From Anaerolineae bacterium (GTDB lineage: Bacteria > Chloroflexota > Anaerolineae > JACIWR01): DNA of 6,992 nt. The stretch lies in the NCBI GenBank assembly GCA_021162125.1, contig JAGGZG010000010.1, positions 1 through 6,992 on the forward strand. The letters are read 5' to 3'. The notes beneath the pieces are model-generated. The model was not told where the DNA came from. It worked only from the letters and a program-made list of their open reading frames with translations, and did not search any database. The position numbers and the translations under genes were made by a program. This document shows positions 1 to 5,694 of this stretch, piece after piece. Position 1 is the first letter of the stretch, and every line of letters begins with the position of its first letter.

Positions 1-2
1 CT

Positions 3-56
3 CCCTCAGTCCAGCAGGCCCTTGAAAAAACCTACACTTGTGAAGGGGACTGAGGG
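3..56. repeat. Inverted repeat upstream of the glutamate synthase promoter
   Basis: Bases 3-12 (CCCTCAGTCC) are the exact reverse complement of 47-56, giving a 10-bp stem. Bases 1-2 add a C-G and a T-G pair. Inside, CCTT (20-23) can pair with AAGG (43-46), so the whole forms a bulged hairpin. A G-run follows instead of a T-tract, so this is not a standard intrinsic terminator in the plus direction. It could be the 3' end structure of an upstream transcript or a dispersed repeat. The rest of bases 57-108 shows only AT-rich sequence just before the promoter, and I see no coding region in 1-239 that I would annotate. Confidence 0.5.
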
Positions 57-108
57 GGGGCGGGTGGCGAACCGCGGATGCTTTGTAAAAAGTGCAAAAT
101 TACTAAAT

Positions 109-137
109 TTGACAGCCACGGCGTTCTGTGGTATATT
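109..137 (+). promoter_or_regulatory. Sigma-70-type promoter for the glutamate synthase genes
   Basis: A perfect -35 box TTGACA (109-114) is followed by a 17-base spacer and a -10 box TATATT (132-137), one mismatch from TATAAT. The 25 bases upstream (about 84-108) are markedly AT-rich within GC-rich surroundings, which resembles an UP element. Transcription would start near 143-146, leaving a leader of about 95 bases before the ATG at 240. No other promoter of this quality is seen in front of the second gene, which suggests that this promoter drives both. Confidence 0.75.
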
Positions 138-162
138 TCGACTGTAATTGAACAGAATGAAC

Positions 163-216
163 GGGCCACGAAGCCCTCTGGGACGGAAGTGTCTGATCCG
201 GCCCCAGGGGGTTTTT
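163..216 (+). promoter_or_regulatory. Candidate leader attenuator: terminator-like hairpin with competing small stem
   Basis: Within the predicted leader, CCCTCTGGG (174-182) can pair with CCCAGGGGG (203-211). This gives a 9-bp stem with one T-G wobble and a 20-base loop, followed directly by five T residues (212-216). That is the form of an intrinsic terminator, placed between the promoter and the ATG. An upstream GGGC (163-166) can pair with GCCC (173-176), which overlaps the left arm of the terminator stem, so the two folds are mutually exclusive. The arrangement suggests transcription attenuation, but no known riboswitch or protein-binding consensus was recognised. The loop is large, so the stem's strength is uncertain. 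Confidence 0.4.
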
Positions 217-226
217 GTCGTTTATA

Positions 227-232
227 ACGGAG
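227..232 (+). promoter_or_regulatory. Ribosome binding site that fixes the start of the synthase gene
   Basis: ACGGAG lies seven bases before the ATG at 240, which is ideal spacing. An in-frame TTG at 234 would extend the protein by two residues, but it leaves only one base after the Shine-Dalgarno sequence. ATG 240 is therefore the chosen start. Confidence 0.75.
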
Positions 233-239
233 ATTGAAG

Positions 240-2786
240 ATGTCAGAAACTGCTATCCGCTTTCACATCCACACGGCCCTTGCGCCCGCGCCTTTCGCCT
301 ACCCGGCCAAATTCCGCCTCGGGGAGGGTGATGACTACGTCAAGTACGGTCACGTGGCCCTCCCCGAGGGCCGGCGTGGTGGTGATCCCCACTGGACGCC
401 ACAGATCATCACTCAAACCTGGTACCAGGCGGAGACGGGACGCATCCCCATCTCCGGCGCTGGCTACGGCGGCCACTTCGCCGGGCCAGGCTTCGACGCC
501 ATCTGGCTGGACATGTCGGAGATTGTGCGCCCCACACGCGACGGTATCCACGGCCGGGAGTACATCTCCACCACGGTGGACCTGGGCCGCCGGTTGCCCC
601 ACCTGGAGTTCGACTCTACGGGCTGCCTGATCTCACAGCCGCCGCCCCTGTTGCAGATTCCCATCCCGGTGTTGTTCAATCCCGTACCCATGCCCATACC
701 GGGACGGGGCGTACAGTTGGCCGTGGCCCGCGCCGCCGCCACACTGGGCACCTTCGCCCTGGTGCCTCCATCCGACTGGGACGAAGACCTGGCCCCTTAC
801 GCCGACCACATCGCGCCCTTGCTGTCGCCGACCGACGACCTCCACGCTGCCTGGGTGCAGGCAGCCCGTCTGGTGGAGGTCGAGGCCGACGACGAGAACG
901 AGCTACTGGCCCTGCGCGAGCGGGTGAAGGCGATCAACCCACAAGCCATCGTCTCCCTGCGCCTGCCCCTCACGCCCGCCAGCCCGCAGCGCGTCGAGCG
1001 CCTGGTGCAAGCCGGAGCCGGATTGATTCACCTGTACGCCGACGACATGGGCTACGAGCACGAGGGTGACCGCTTCCTCACCGCCGCCCTGCGCGCCGTG
1101 CACGAGCGCCTGGTGGAGGCCAGCCTCCGCGACGTGGTAACTCTGGTGGTCAGCGGGGGCATCGCGGCGGCGGAACACATGCCCAAGTCCATCGTCTGCG
1201 GGGCCGACGTGGTGGGGATAGACTTCATCCTGCTGGTGGCTCTGGGCTGCGCCCTGTGGGCCGACGTACGCCATCCCTGCCCGGTTGAGCATGGAAAGAT
1301 TGACCCACAATGGGGCGCGCAGCGCATCGTGAACCTGGTAGCTGCCTGGCGGGATCAGCTTTTGGAGGTGCTGGGCGCGATGGGGATGCGCGAGGTGCGC
1401 CGTCTGCGAGGTGAGCTGGGACGGACGATTTTTTACGAGGAAGAAGAAAAAGGGTTTCGAGCTCTGTTCCCACGAAGTGCAAATCAGCAAGGGGCAAATC
1501 TACAAATCACAAATCGGCAAATCGGCAAATCGCGAGGTGAGGAAGAAGGGGAAGTGGAGGGAGACCTGCGCTGGCCCACCGAGTTGATCCTGGCTACCGC
1601 CGAGCAGGCGCGCACGGGACGCCCCCCCACGTCCGAGCTGGAGTACCGCATCGGCAGATCAGGCGGCGGCTTCGACCGGCTGCGCTTCATTTTCGAGTTA
1701 GACGAGGACTCGCACAACACGCAACACGCAACACGCATCACGCATCACGCATCACGCACCACGGACGTGGATCTATCGTTGGAGTTGAATCGCCGTGGCG
1801 ACGACCGCCCTTGCCTCCGCATCCCCCATCCCTGGTACGGCGCGGGGATGTCCTTCGGCTCGGTGAGTCTGAACACCATGCTCGCCCGCGCCCGCGCGGC
1901 TCAGATGTGGGACTCCTTCACCTCCACCGGCGAGGGCGGCTACCCCGATGAGCTCACCCCCTACGCCGAGCACATCATCACCCAGGTGGCTACCGGACTG
2001 TTCGGAGTACGTGAGGAGACCATCCAGCGAGCGCCCATCATCGAGTTCAAGTATGCGCAGGGAGCCAAGCCGGGCCTGGGCGGACACCTGCTGGGCAGCA
2101 AAGTAACGCCCGCTGTGGCGGCCATGCGCGAGGCGGTGGTCGGGTGTAGCCTCTTTTCACCCTTCCCTTTCCACAGCGTCTACTCGGTGGAGGATCACAA
2201 GAAGCACGTGGACTGGATCAAAACTGTCAACCCACGGGCACTTATCTCGGTCAAGGTCTCTACCCCGACGGACGTGGACATGGTGGCCGTTGGCTCATAC
2301 TACGCCGGGGCGCACATCGTGCACCTGGACGGCACCTACGGGGGAACGGGGGCCGCGCCGGAGATCGCCAAGAAGAACATCGCCATGCCCATCGAATACG
2401 CTATCAGCAAGGTACACCGCTTTCTGGAGGCCGAGGGCATCCGCGATGAGATAGTGGTCGTGGCCTCCGGCGGGGTGCGCACCGCCTACGACGTCGCCAA
2501 GGCCATCGCCCTGGGAGCCGATGGGTGCGTCATCGGCACGGCGGAGTTGGTGGCGCTGGGTTGCATGCGCCTGGGCACCTGCGAGAAAGACAAGGGCTGC
2601 CCCTTCGGCATCACCACCACCGACCCGGAACTCTCCAAACTGATTGATCCCCAGGAAGGCGGTCGGCGCATCGCCAACCTGTACGCCTCCTGGCGCATCC
2701 AACTGGCCGACATCCTGCGCCGGTTGGGGTTGCGGAGCGTCCGGGAGCTGCGGGGTCGGACGGATTTGCTGGTTTACCCGGAGTGA
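240..2786 (+). CDS. Glutamate synthase FMN-binding (synthase) domain protein with duplicated barrel
   Basis: This 848-residue protein is homologous to the central and FMN/synthase domains of GltB. The C-terminal half (about 445-848) shows family motifs in order: GMSFGS (536-541), GEGG (564-567), KYAQGAKPG (604-612), GGTGA (701-705), SGGV (743-746), and cysteines 775, 781 and 787 for an Fe-S cluster. It should form glutamate from 2-oxoglutarate and ammonia in the cytoplasm using FMN. The N-terminal half (about 1-405) is a diverged copy. It shares DEDLAPYADHI (181-191, versus DELTPYAEHI), INPQAIVSL (232-240), SGG (305-307) and LVALGC ending at C337, plus a matching tail, but it lacks GEGG, AQGAKPG and GGTGA. 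Short-period DNA repeats encode residues 414-431 and about 492-508. The glutaminase and GXGXG domains are absent here and are encoded by the next gene, 133 bases downstream. No ferredoxin domain is seen. Family is confident; in vivo activity is inferred. Confidence 0.9.
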   Translation: MSETAIRFHIHTALAPAPFAYPAKFRLGEGDDYVKYGHVALPEGRRGGDPHWTPQIITQTWYQAETGRIPISGAGYGGHFAGPGFDAIWLDMSEIVRPTRDGIHGREYISTTVDLGRRLPHLEFDSTGCLISQPPPLLQIPIPVLFNPVPMPIPGRGVQLAVARAAATLGTFALVPPSDWDEDLAPYADHIAPLLSPTDDLHAAWVQAARLVEVEADDENELLALRERVKAINPQAIVSLRLPLTPASPQRVERLVQAGAGLIHLYADDMGYEHEGDRFLTAALRAVHERLVEASLRDVVTLVVSGGIAAAEHMPKSIVCGADVVGIDFILLVALGCALWADVRHPCPVEHGKIDPQWGAQRIVNLVAAWRDQLLEVLGAMGMREVRRLRGELGRTIFYEEEEKGFRALFPRSANQQGANLQITNRQIGKSRGEEEGEVEGDLRWPTELILATAEQARTGRPPTSELEYRIGRSGGGFDRLRFIFELDEDSHNTQHATRITHHASRTTDVDLSLELNRRGDDRPCLRIPHPWYGAGMSFGSVSLNTMLARARAAQMWDSFTSTGEGGYPDELTPYAEHIITQVATGLFGVREETIQRAPIIEFKYAQGAKPGLGGHLLGSKVTPAVAAMREAVVGCSLFSPFPFHSVYSVEDHKKHVDWIKTVNPRALISVKVSTPTDVDMVAVGSYYAGAHIVHLDGTYGGTGAAPEIAKKNIAMPIEYAISKVHRFLEAEGIRDEIVVVASGGVRTAYDVAKAIALGADGCVIGTAELVALGCMRLGTCEKDKGCPFGITTTDPELSKLIDPQEGGRRIANLYASWRIQLADILRRLGLRSVRELRGRTDLLVYPE
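1479..1532 (+). repeat. Degenerate 8-base tandem repeat (GCAAATCG type) inside the synthase gene
   Basis: Seven units of GCAAATCG or close variants run for 54 bases. Five are 8 bases long and two are shortened to 7. The total is a multiple of three, so the frame is kept, and it encodes residues A414-S431, ending in TNRQIGKS. It lies just after the end of the degenerate N-terminal half and before a Glu-rich stretch, so it sits in the linker between the two barrel halves. The same unit recurs at 4066-4097 and 4285-4356 in the next gene. Confidence 0.85.
1715..1763 (+). repeat. 7-base tandem repeat (CAACACG/CATCACG) inside the synthase gene
   Basis: Seven consecutive 7-base units are present: three CAACACG, three CATCACG and one CACCACG. 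They encode NTQHATRITHHASRTT in the linker just before the catalytic half. Aligning the two halves of the protein puts this insert at the loop between FDRLRFIFEL and DVDLSLEL. The N-terminal copy carries an ordinary loop of similar length there. The same unit, in both orientations, builds the intergenic hairpin at 2789-2871. Confidence 0.9.
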
Positions 2787-2788
2787 AA

Positions 2789-2871
2789 CGTGCTGCGTGC
2801 TCCGTGTTGCGTGTTGCGTGTTGCGTGTTGCGTGGCCTGGGACGGAACACGCAACACGCACTACGCACCAC
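2789..2871. repeat. Intergenic hairpin built from inverted 7-base repeats
   Basis: Starting two bases after the stop codon of the synthase gene, six units of the CGTGTTG type (2789-2830, four of them perfect) are followed by their reverse complements at 2846-2871. Bases 2815-2829 pair perfectly with 2846-2860 (15 bp) around a 15-base loop. The stem continues imperfectly out to 2804/2871. No T-tract follows, so read-through into the next gene is likely. It could protect or process the mRNA, or attenuate the downstream gene. It may also be nothing more than two repeat tracts inserted in opposite orientations. Confidence 0.8.
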
Positions 2872-2902
2872 AAAACACATAATGCAGAGTACCTCGATAA
2901 CC

Positions 2903-2907
2903 GGAGG
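2903..2907 (+). promoter_or_regulatory. Ribosome binding site for the amidotransferase-GXGXG gene
   Basis: A strong GGAGG lies 12 bases before ATG 2920, somewhat longer than the optimum. An in-frame TTG at 2908 directly abuts the site and cannot use it. The upstream open frame reads through the repeat hairpin and the end of the preceding gene, so ATG 2920 is preferred. Confidence 0.65.
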
Positions 2908-2919
2908 TTGTCGCTAACC

Positions 2920-5658
2920 ATGAAAAAGCTTTCACTTGCTGAACGGATCATCGCCTCCCGCCGTCGCTTGGTGGCGGATATGCCGCCGGCCGCACATCAC
3001 AAGGCCGCGACCGAAGGGGGGTGCGGGGTAGTGGGCCTGGCTGCCTCTTTCCCTGTAGCTGGCCGCCACTTGATCCCCCCGGCGATGCAAATGCACAACC
3101 GGGGCAATGGCAAGGGGGGCGGGCTGGCAGCGGCAGGACTCTCGCCAGCACAGATGCGCGTCTCCCCGGAAGTGTTACGCGCGGCCACTCTGCTACAGAT
3201 CGCCTATCTGGATCCGACAGCGCGGGCGGAGGTGGAGAAGACGTACCTGACCCCCGCCTTCGACATCCTGCAGGGCTACCGCATCCCCACCCTGGACGAC
3301 TACCGCGAGGTGCCCGGCCTGGGGATGAAACCGCCGGAGGTGTGGCGCTACTTCGTGCGGGTCAAGCCGCAGGTGCTGGCCCGCTTCGCTGAGGAAAATG
3401 GCCTGGAAGGTCTCCCGCCTCGCCAGGTAGAGGACGAGTTCGTCTACCAGAACAGCTTTCGCCTCAATCAACGCTTTTACGCCAGCCTGGGGGAGAAGCG
3501 GGCCTTCGTGCTCTGCCACGGGCGAGACCTGCTGGTCTTCAAAATCGTGGGCTACGCCGAGCAGGCAGCCGCCTACTACCGCCTGGAAGACCTGATGGCC
3601 CACGTCTGGATCGCCCACCAGCGCTATCCCACCAAAGGGCGGGTGTGGCATCCGGGCGGGGCGCACCCCTTCATCGGCCTGAACGAGGCCCTGGTGCACA
3701 ACGGCGACTTCGCCAACTACTACGCGGTCTGCACTTACCTGCGCCAGCGCAACATCGTGCCCCTGTTCCTGACCGACACCGAGGTCAGCGTGCTCCTTTT
3801 TGACCTGTGGGACCGGGTATACGGCTACCCGCTGGAGGTGATCGTTGAAGCTCTGGCTCCCACCACGGAGCGCGACTTTACCCTGCTTCCGCCGGAGAAA
3901 CAGCGGCTCTATCGCGCCATCCAGGCCACCCACATCCACGCCTCCCCCGACGGCCCCTGGTTCTTCATCATCGCCCGCAGCAAGCCGGAGGAGAGGCAGT
4001 GGCAGCTTCTGGGCATCACCGATACGTCCATGTTGCGGCCCCAGGTCTTCGCCCTGCTGGAATCGACGAATCAGCAAATCGGCAAATCGGCAAATCGGCC
4101 ATCCACTCATTCGCCGATTCAGATAGGTCTGATCGCCTCGGAGAAGCAGGCCATTGACGCCACGCTACGCAGCCTGCACCAGGAGGACCCGCGCATCTGT
4201 CCGGTGGCCGACCGCTACTGGAACGCGCGCGGGGGGAGTCACACCGACGGCGGGACGTTTATCTTTACCGTGACCGATAGGGTAGCAAATCAGCAAGCCA
4301 GCAAGTCAGCAAATCGGCAAATCGGCAAGTCAGCAAATCGGCAAATCGGCAAATCGCTGATCTGCACCGACAAATTTGGGCGGGTGATGACCACTCCTCA
4401 GGATCAGCATCACAACAACCCTTCCACAGCCGTGGTGTCGCCATCCTCCGACGTGGCCGTCCTTCTGGAGCGACGGCTGTGGATCGTGGCCGGGCCGGAA
4501 GGCGTGGAGGATGCCTGGCGTGACCTGGCAGCGGGGATCGCCGGTTGGGACTACGGGGAGCTGGTCTGGTACTGCCACCATCTGGTGGAACTGGCCGCCC
4601 AGGGCGACCGGGAGCGCCTTTTTGCCCTGGAGATGCTCACCCGCCTGCGCGACCGGGCCTACGATCCAGGGGCCAAGCGCCGGGCCTCCATCCTGGCCCT
4701 GGTGGACGAGGCCGTGGAGCAATTACTGACCGCCGTGCCGCTGCTGAGCGATAAAGCCGATGAAGCCAATGAATCCAGTGAAACCGGCAAGCGAGTCCGC
4801 CGTCTCGACTGGGCCAGCCGAACACACCTGCGCCCTCCCCAGGCCCAGGAGGAAATCCTGGTGGTGGACGTCTCCGCCTTCCCCCCGGAAGGGGAACAGG
4901 GAGCCAGCCGCTTCCTCGTCGCCGCCTACCAGCAGGGCTGGCGGCACCTCATCACCTATGGCTGGCGGGGGCAGCGGTTCTGCGGCAACGGACTGGGGCC
5001 GGGGAGCACAGGGGTGCGCATCGAGGTGTACGGCTCCAGCGGGGACTACCTGGGCTCCGGGCTCGACGGGGCAGAGATACACGTCCACGGCACGGCCCAG
5101 GACCAGGTGGGACAGATCCTCCAAACCGGTAAGCTGGTCATCCACGGCGACGTGGGACAGACCTTCATGTACGGGGCCAAGGGCGGGGAGGCATACGTGC
5201 GAGGCAACGCAGCGGGGCGGCCACTCATCAACGCCGTCGGCCGGCCACGGGTGGTGATCAACGGCACCTGCCTGGACTACCTGGCCGAGTCCTTCATGGC
5301 CGGCGACCCGCTGAACGGGGGAGGTTTTGTCATCCTCAACGGCATCTCCTTCGACGACCATGGACAGATGGTTGAGCTGCCCACGCCCTATCCCGGCGGC
5401 AACCTCTTCTCCCTGGCCTCGGGCGGAGCCATCTACGTCCGTGACCCTCACCGCCGCCTGAGCGAGGATCAGTTGAATGGCGGCCACTTCGCCCCGCTCA
5501 CGAATGCCGACTGGTCGCTGATTCGCCCCTATCTGGAGGAAAACGCACGACTGTTCGACATCCCCGTCGAGGCACTGCTCACCGTGGACGGGGTGTTGTG
5601 CGCACCGGAAGAAGTCTACCGCAAAATAGCCGCCACTCGCCTGGAGGTGCTGACCTGA
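2920..5658 (+). CDS. Glutamate synthase glutaminase domain fused to GXGXG domain
   Basis: This 912-residue protein starts with a class II (Ntn) glutamine amidotransferase domain. Residues 1-34 look like a propeptide cleaved before the nucleophile C35 in GGCGVVGLA. Further motifs are MHNRGNGKGGG, HQRYPT (233-238), AHPF (248-251), HNGD (260-263) and TDTE (285-288). It should release ammonia from glutamine for the synthase protein encoded upstream. The C-terminal part (about 640-912) is a GltB-type GXGXG right-handed beta-helix, recognisable from GQRFCGNGLG, VYGSSGDYLGSGLDG, VHGTAQDQVG, VIHGDVGQ and YVRGNAAGR. In canonical GltB the synthase barrel lies between these two domains; here a linker of about 120 residues does. 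Short-period repeats encode residues 383-393, 456-479 and 611-622. The gene probably belongs to one operon with the synthase gene. Domain assignments are strong. The electron donor is unknown, and no GltD is present in the window. Confidence 0.9.
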   Translation: MKKLSLAERIIASRRRLVADMPPAAHHKAATEGGCGVVGLAASFPVAGRHLIPPAMQMHNRGNGKGGGLAAAGLSPAQMRVSPEVLRAATLLQIAYLDPTARAEVEKTYLTPAFDILQGYRIPTLDDYREVPGLGMKPPEVWRYFVRVKPQVLARFAEENGLEGLPPRQVEDEFVYQNSFRLNQRFYASLGEKRAFVLCHGRDLLVFKIVGYAEQAAAYYRLEDLMAHVWIAHQRYPTKGRVWHPGGAHPFIGLNEALVHNGDFANYYAVCTYLRQRNIVPLFLTDTEVSVLLFDLWDRVYGYPLEVIVEALAPTTERDFTLLPPEKQRLYRAIQATHIHASPDGPWFFIIARSKPEERQWQLLGITDTSMLRPQVFALLESTNQQIGKSANRPSTHSPIQIGLIASEKQAIDATLRSLHQEDPRICPVADRYWNARGGSHTDGGTFIFTVTDRVANQQASKSANRQIGKSANRQIGKSLICTDKFGRVMTTPQDQHHNNPSTAVVSPSSDVAVLLERRLWIVAGPEGVEDAWRDLAAGIAGWDYGELVWYCHHLVELAAQGDRERLFALEMLTRLRDRAYDPGAKRRASILALVDEAVEQLLTAVPLLSDKADEANESSETGKRVRRLDWASRTHLRPPQAQEEILVVDVSAFPPEGEQGASRFLVAAYQQGWRHLITYGWRGQRFCGNGLGPGSTGVRIEVYGSSGDYLGSGLDGAEIHVHGTAQDQVGQILQTGKLVIHGDVGQTFMYGAKGGEAYVRGNAAGRPLINAVGRPRVVINGTCLDYLAESFMAGDPLNGGGFVILNGISFDDHGQMVELPTPYPGGNLFSLASGGAIYVRDPHRRLSEDQLNGGHFAPLTNADWSLIRPYLEENARLFDIPVEALLTVDGVLCAPEEVYRKIAATRLEVLT
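4066..4119 (+). repeat. 8-base repeat cluster with an inverted end inside the glutaminase domain
   Basis: One degenerate unit (4066-4073) and three perfect GCAAATCG units (4074-4097) encode TNQQIGKSANR. Thirteen bases after AATCGGC (4093-4099) comes its reverse complement GCCGATT (4113-4119), giving a 7-bp stem. The flanking codons SPIQIGLIASEKQ resume a normal protein sequence. The tract lies in the second part of the amidotransferase domain, well after the catalytic motifs, at a probable surface loop. Confidence 0.85.
4285..4356 (+). repeat. Nine-unit 8-base tandem repeat (GCAAATCG) inside the amidotransferase gene
   Basis: Exactly nine 8-base units occupy 72 bases: five perfect GCAAATCG, one GCAAATCA, two GCAAGTCA and one GCAAGCCA. 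The total equals 24 codons, so the frame is preserved. They encode residues A456-S479, with the peptide SANRQIGK occurring twice in succession. The surrounding sequence (FIFTVTDRV before, LICTDKFGRV after) reads like adjacent beta strands, so the insert probably forms a long polar loop. Confidence 0.93.
4750..4785 (+). repeat. 9-base tandem repeat in the linker before the GXGXG domain
   Basis: Four 9-base units (GATAAAGCC, GATGAAGCC, AATGAATCC, AGTGAAACC) encode DKADEANESSET (residues 611-622). Because the unit is three codons long, it repeats in frame. The tract lies in the linker between the amidotransferase part and the GXGXG domain. It is a third repeat family, distinct from the 7- and 8-base ones, and more diverged. 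Confidence 0.65.
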
Positions 5659-5660
5659 AC

Positions 5661-5691
5661 AGCAGGGGCGGGCCGCCGGTTCGCCCCTGCT
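5661..5691. terminator. Stem-loop between convergent genes, probable bidirectional terminator
   Basis: AGCAGGGGCG (5661-5670) is the exact reverse complement of CGCCCCTGCT (5682-5691), with an 11-base GC-rich loop. It fills most of the 36-base gap between the stop of the GXGXG fusion gene (5658) and the stop of the minus-strand gene (5697), so it can serve both transcripts. There is no T-tract on either side, so it is not a classical intrinsic terminator. It may act with Rho, block 3' exonucleases, or belong to a dispersed repeat family. Confidence 0.6.
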
Positions 5692-5694
5692 CCC

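Noticed and set aside
143..154. TGT-N6-ACA dyad near the predicted transcription start as a regulator site
   Set aside because: It is short, its inner bases are not symmetric, and it does not match the NtcA pattern GTA-N8-TAC.
903..1490. 195-residue minus-strand open frame over the N-terminal synthase half
   Set aside because: The plus strand there encodes a segment homologous to the C-terminal half of the same protein, so the antisense frame is a shadow.
1433..1760. Frameshift or assembly error around the low-complexity segments of the synthase gene
   Set aside because: The frame is the same and continuous on both sides of each tract, and family motifs continue in that frame downstream.
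2644..2919. Upstream extension of the amidotransferase-GXGXG gene to an ATG at 2644, overlapping the synthase gene
   Set aside because: The extension overlaps a strongly conserved part of the synthase protein in another frame and then reads through the stop-free repeat tract. ATG 2920 has a Shine-Dalgarno sequence and begins a plausible propeptide.
3193..4110. 305-residue open frame on the minus strand inside the amidotransferase gene
   Set aside because: It is antisense to a clear class II amidotransferase and starts within the stop-free 8-base repeat. GC-rich codon use explains the open antisense frame.
4285..4356. CRISPR-like array
   Set aside because: The units are 8 bases, directly adjacent with no spacers, and translated within a gene.
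4723..5487. 254-residue minus-strand open frame over the GXGXG domain
   Set aside because: It is an antisense shadow of conserved GXGXG coding sequence. Its run of FIG-type residues comes from the 9-base repeat.
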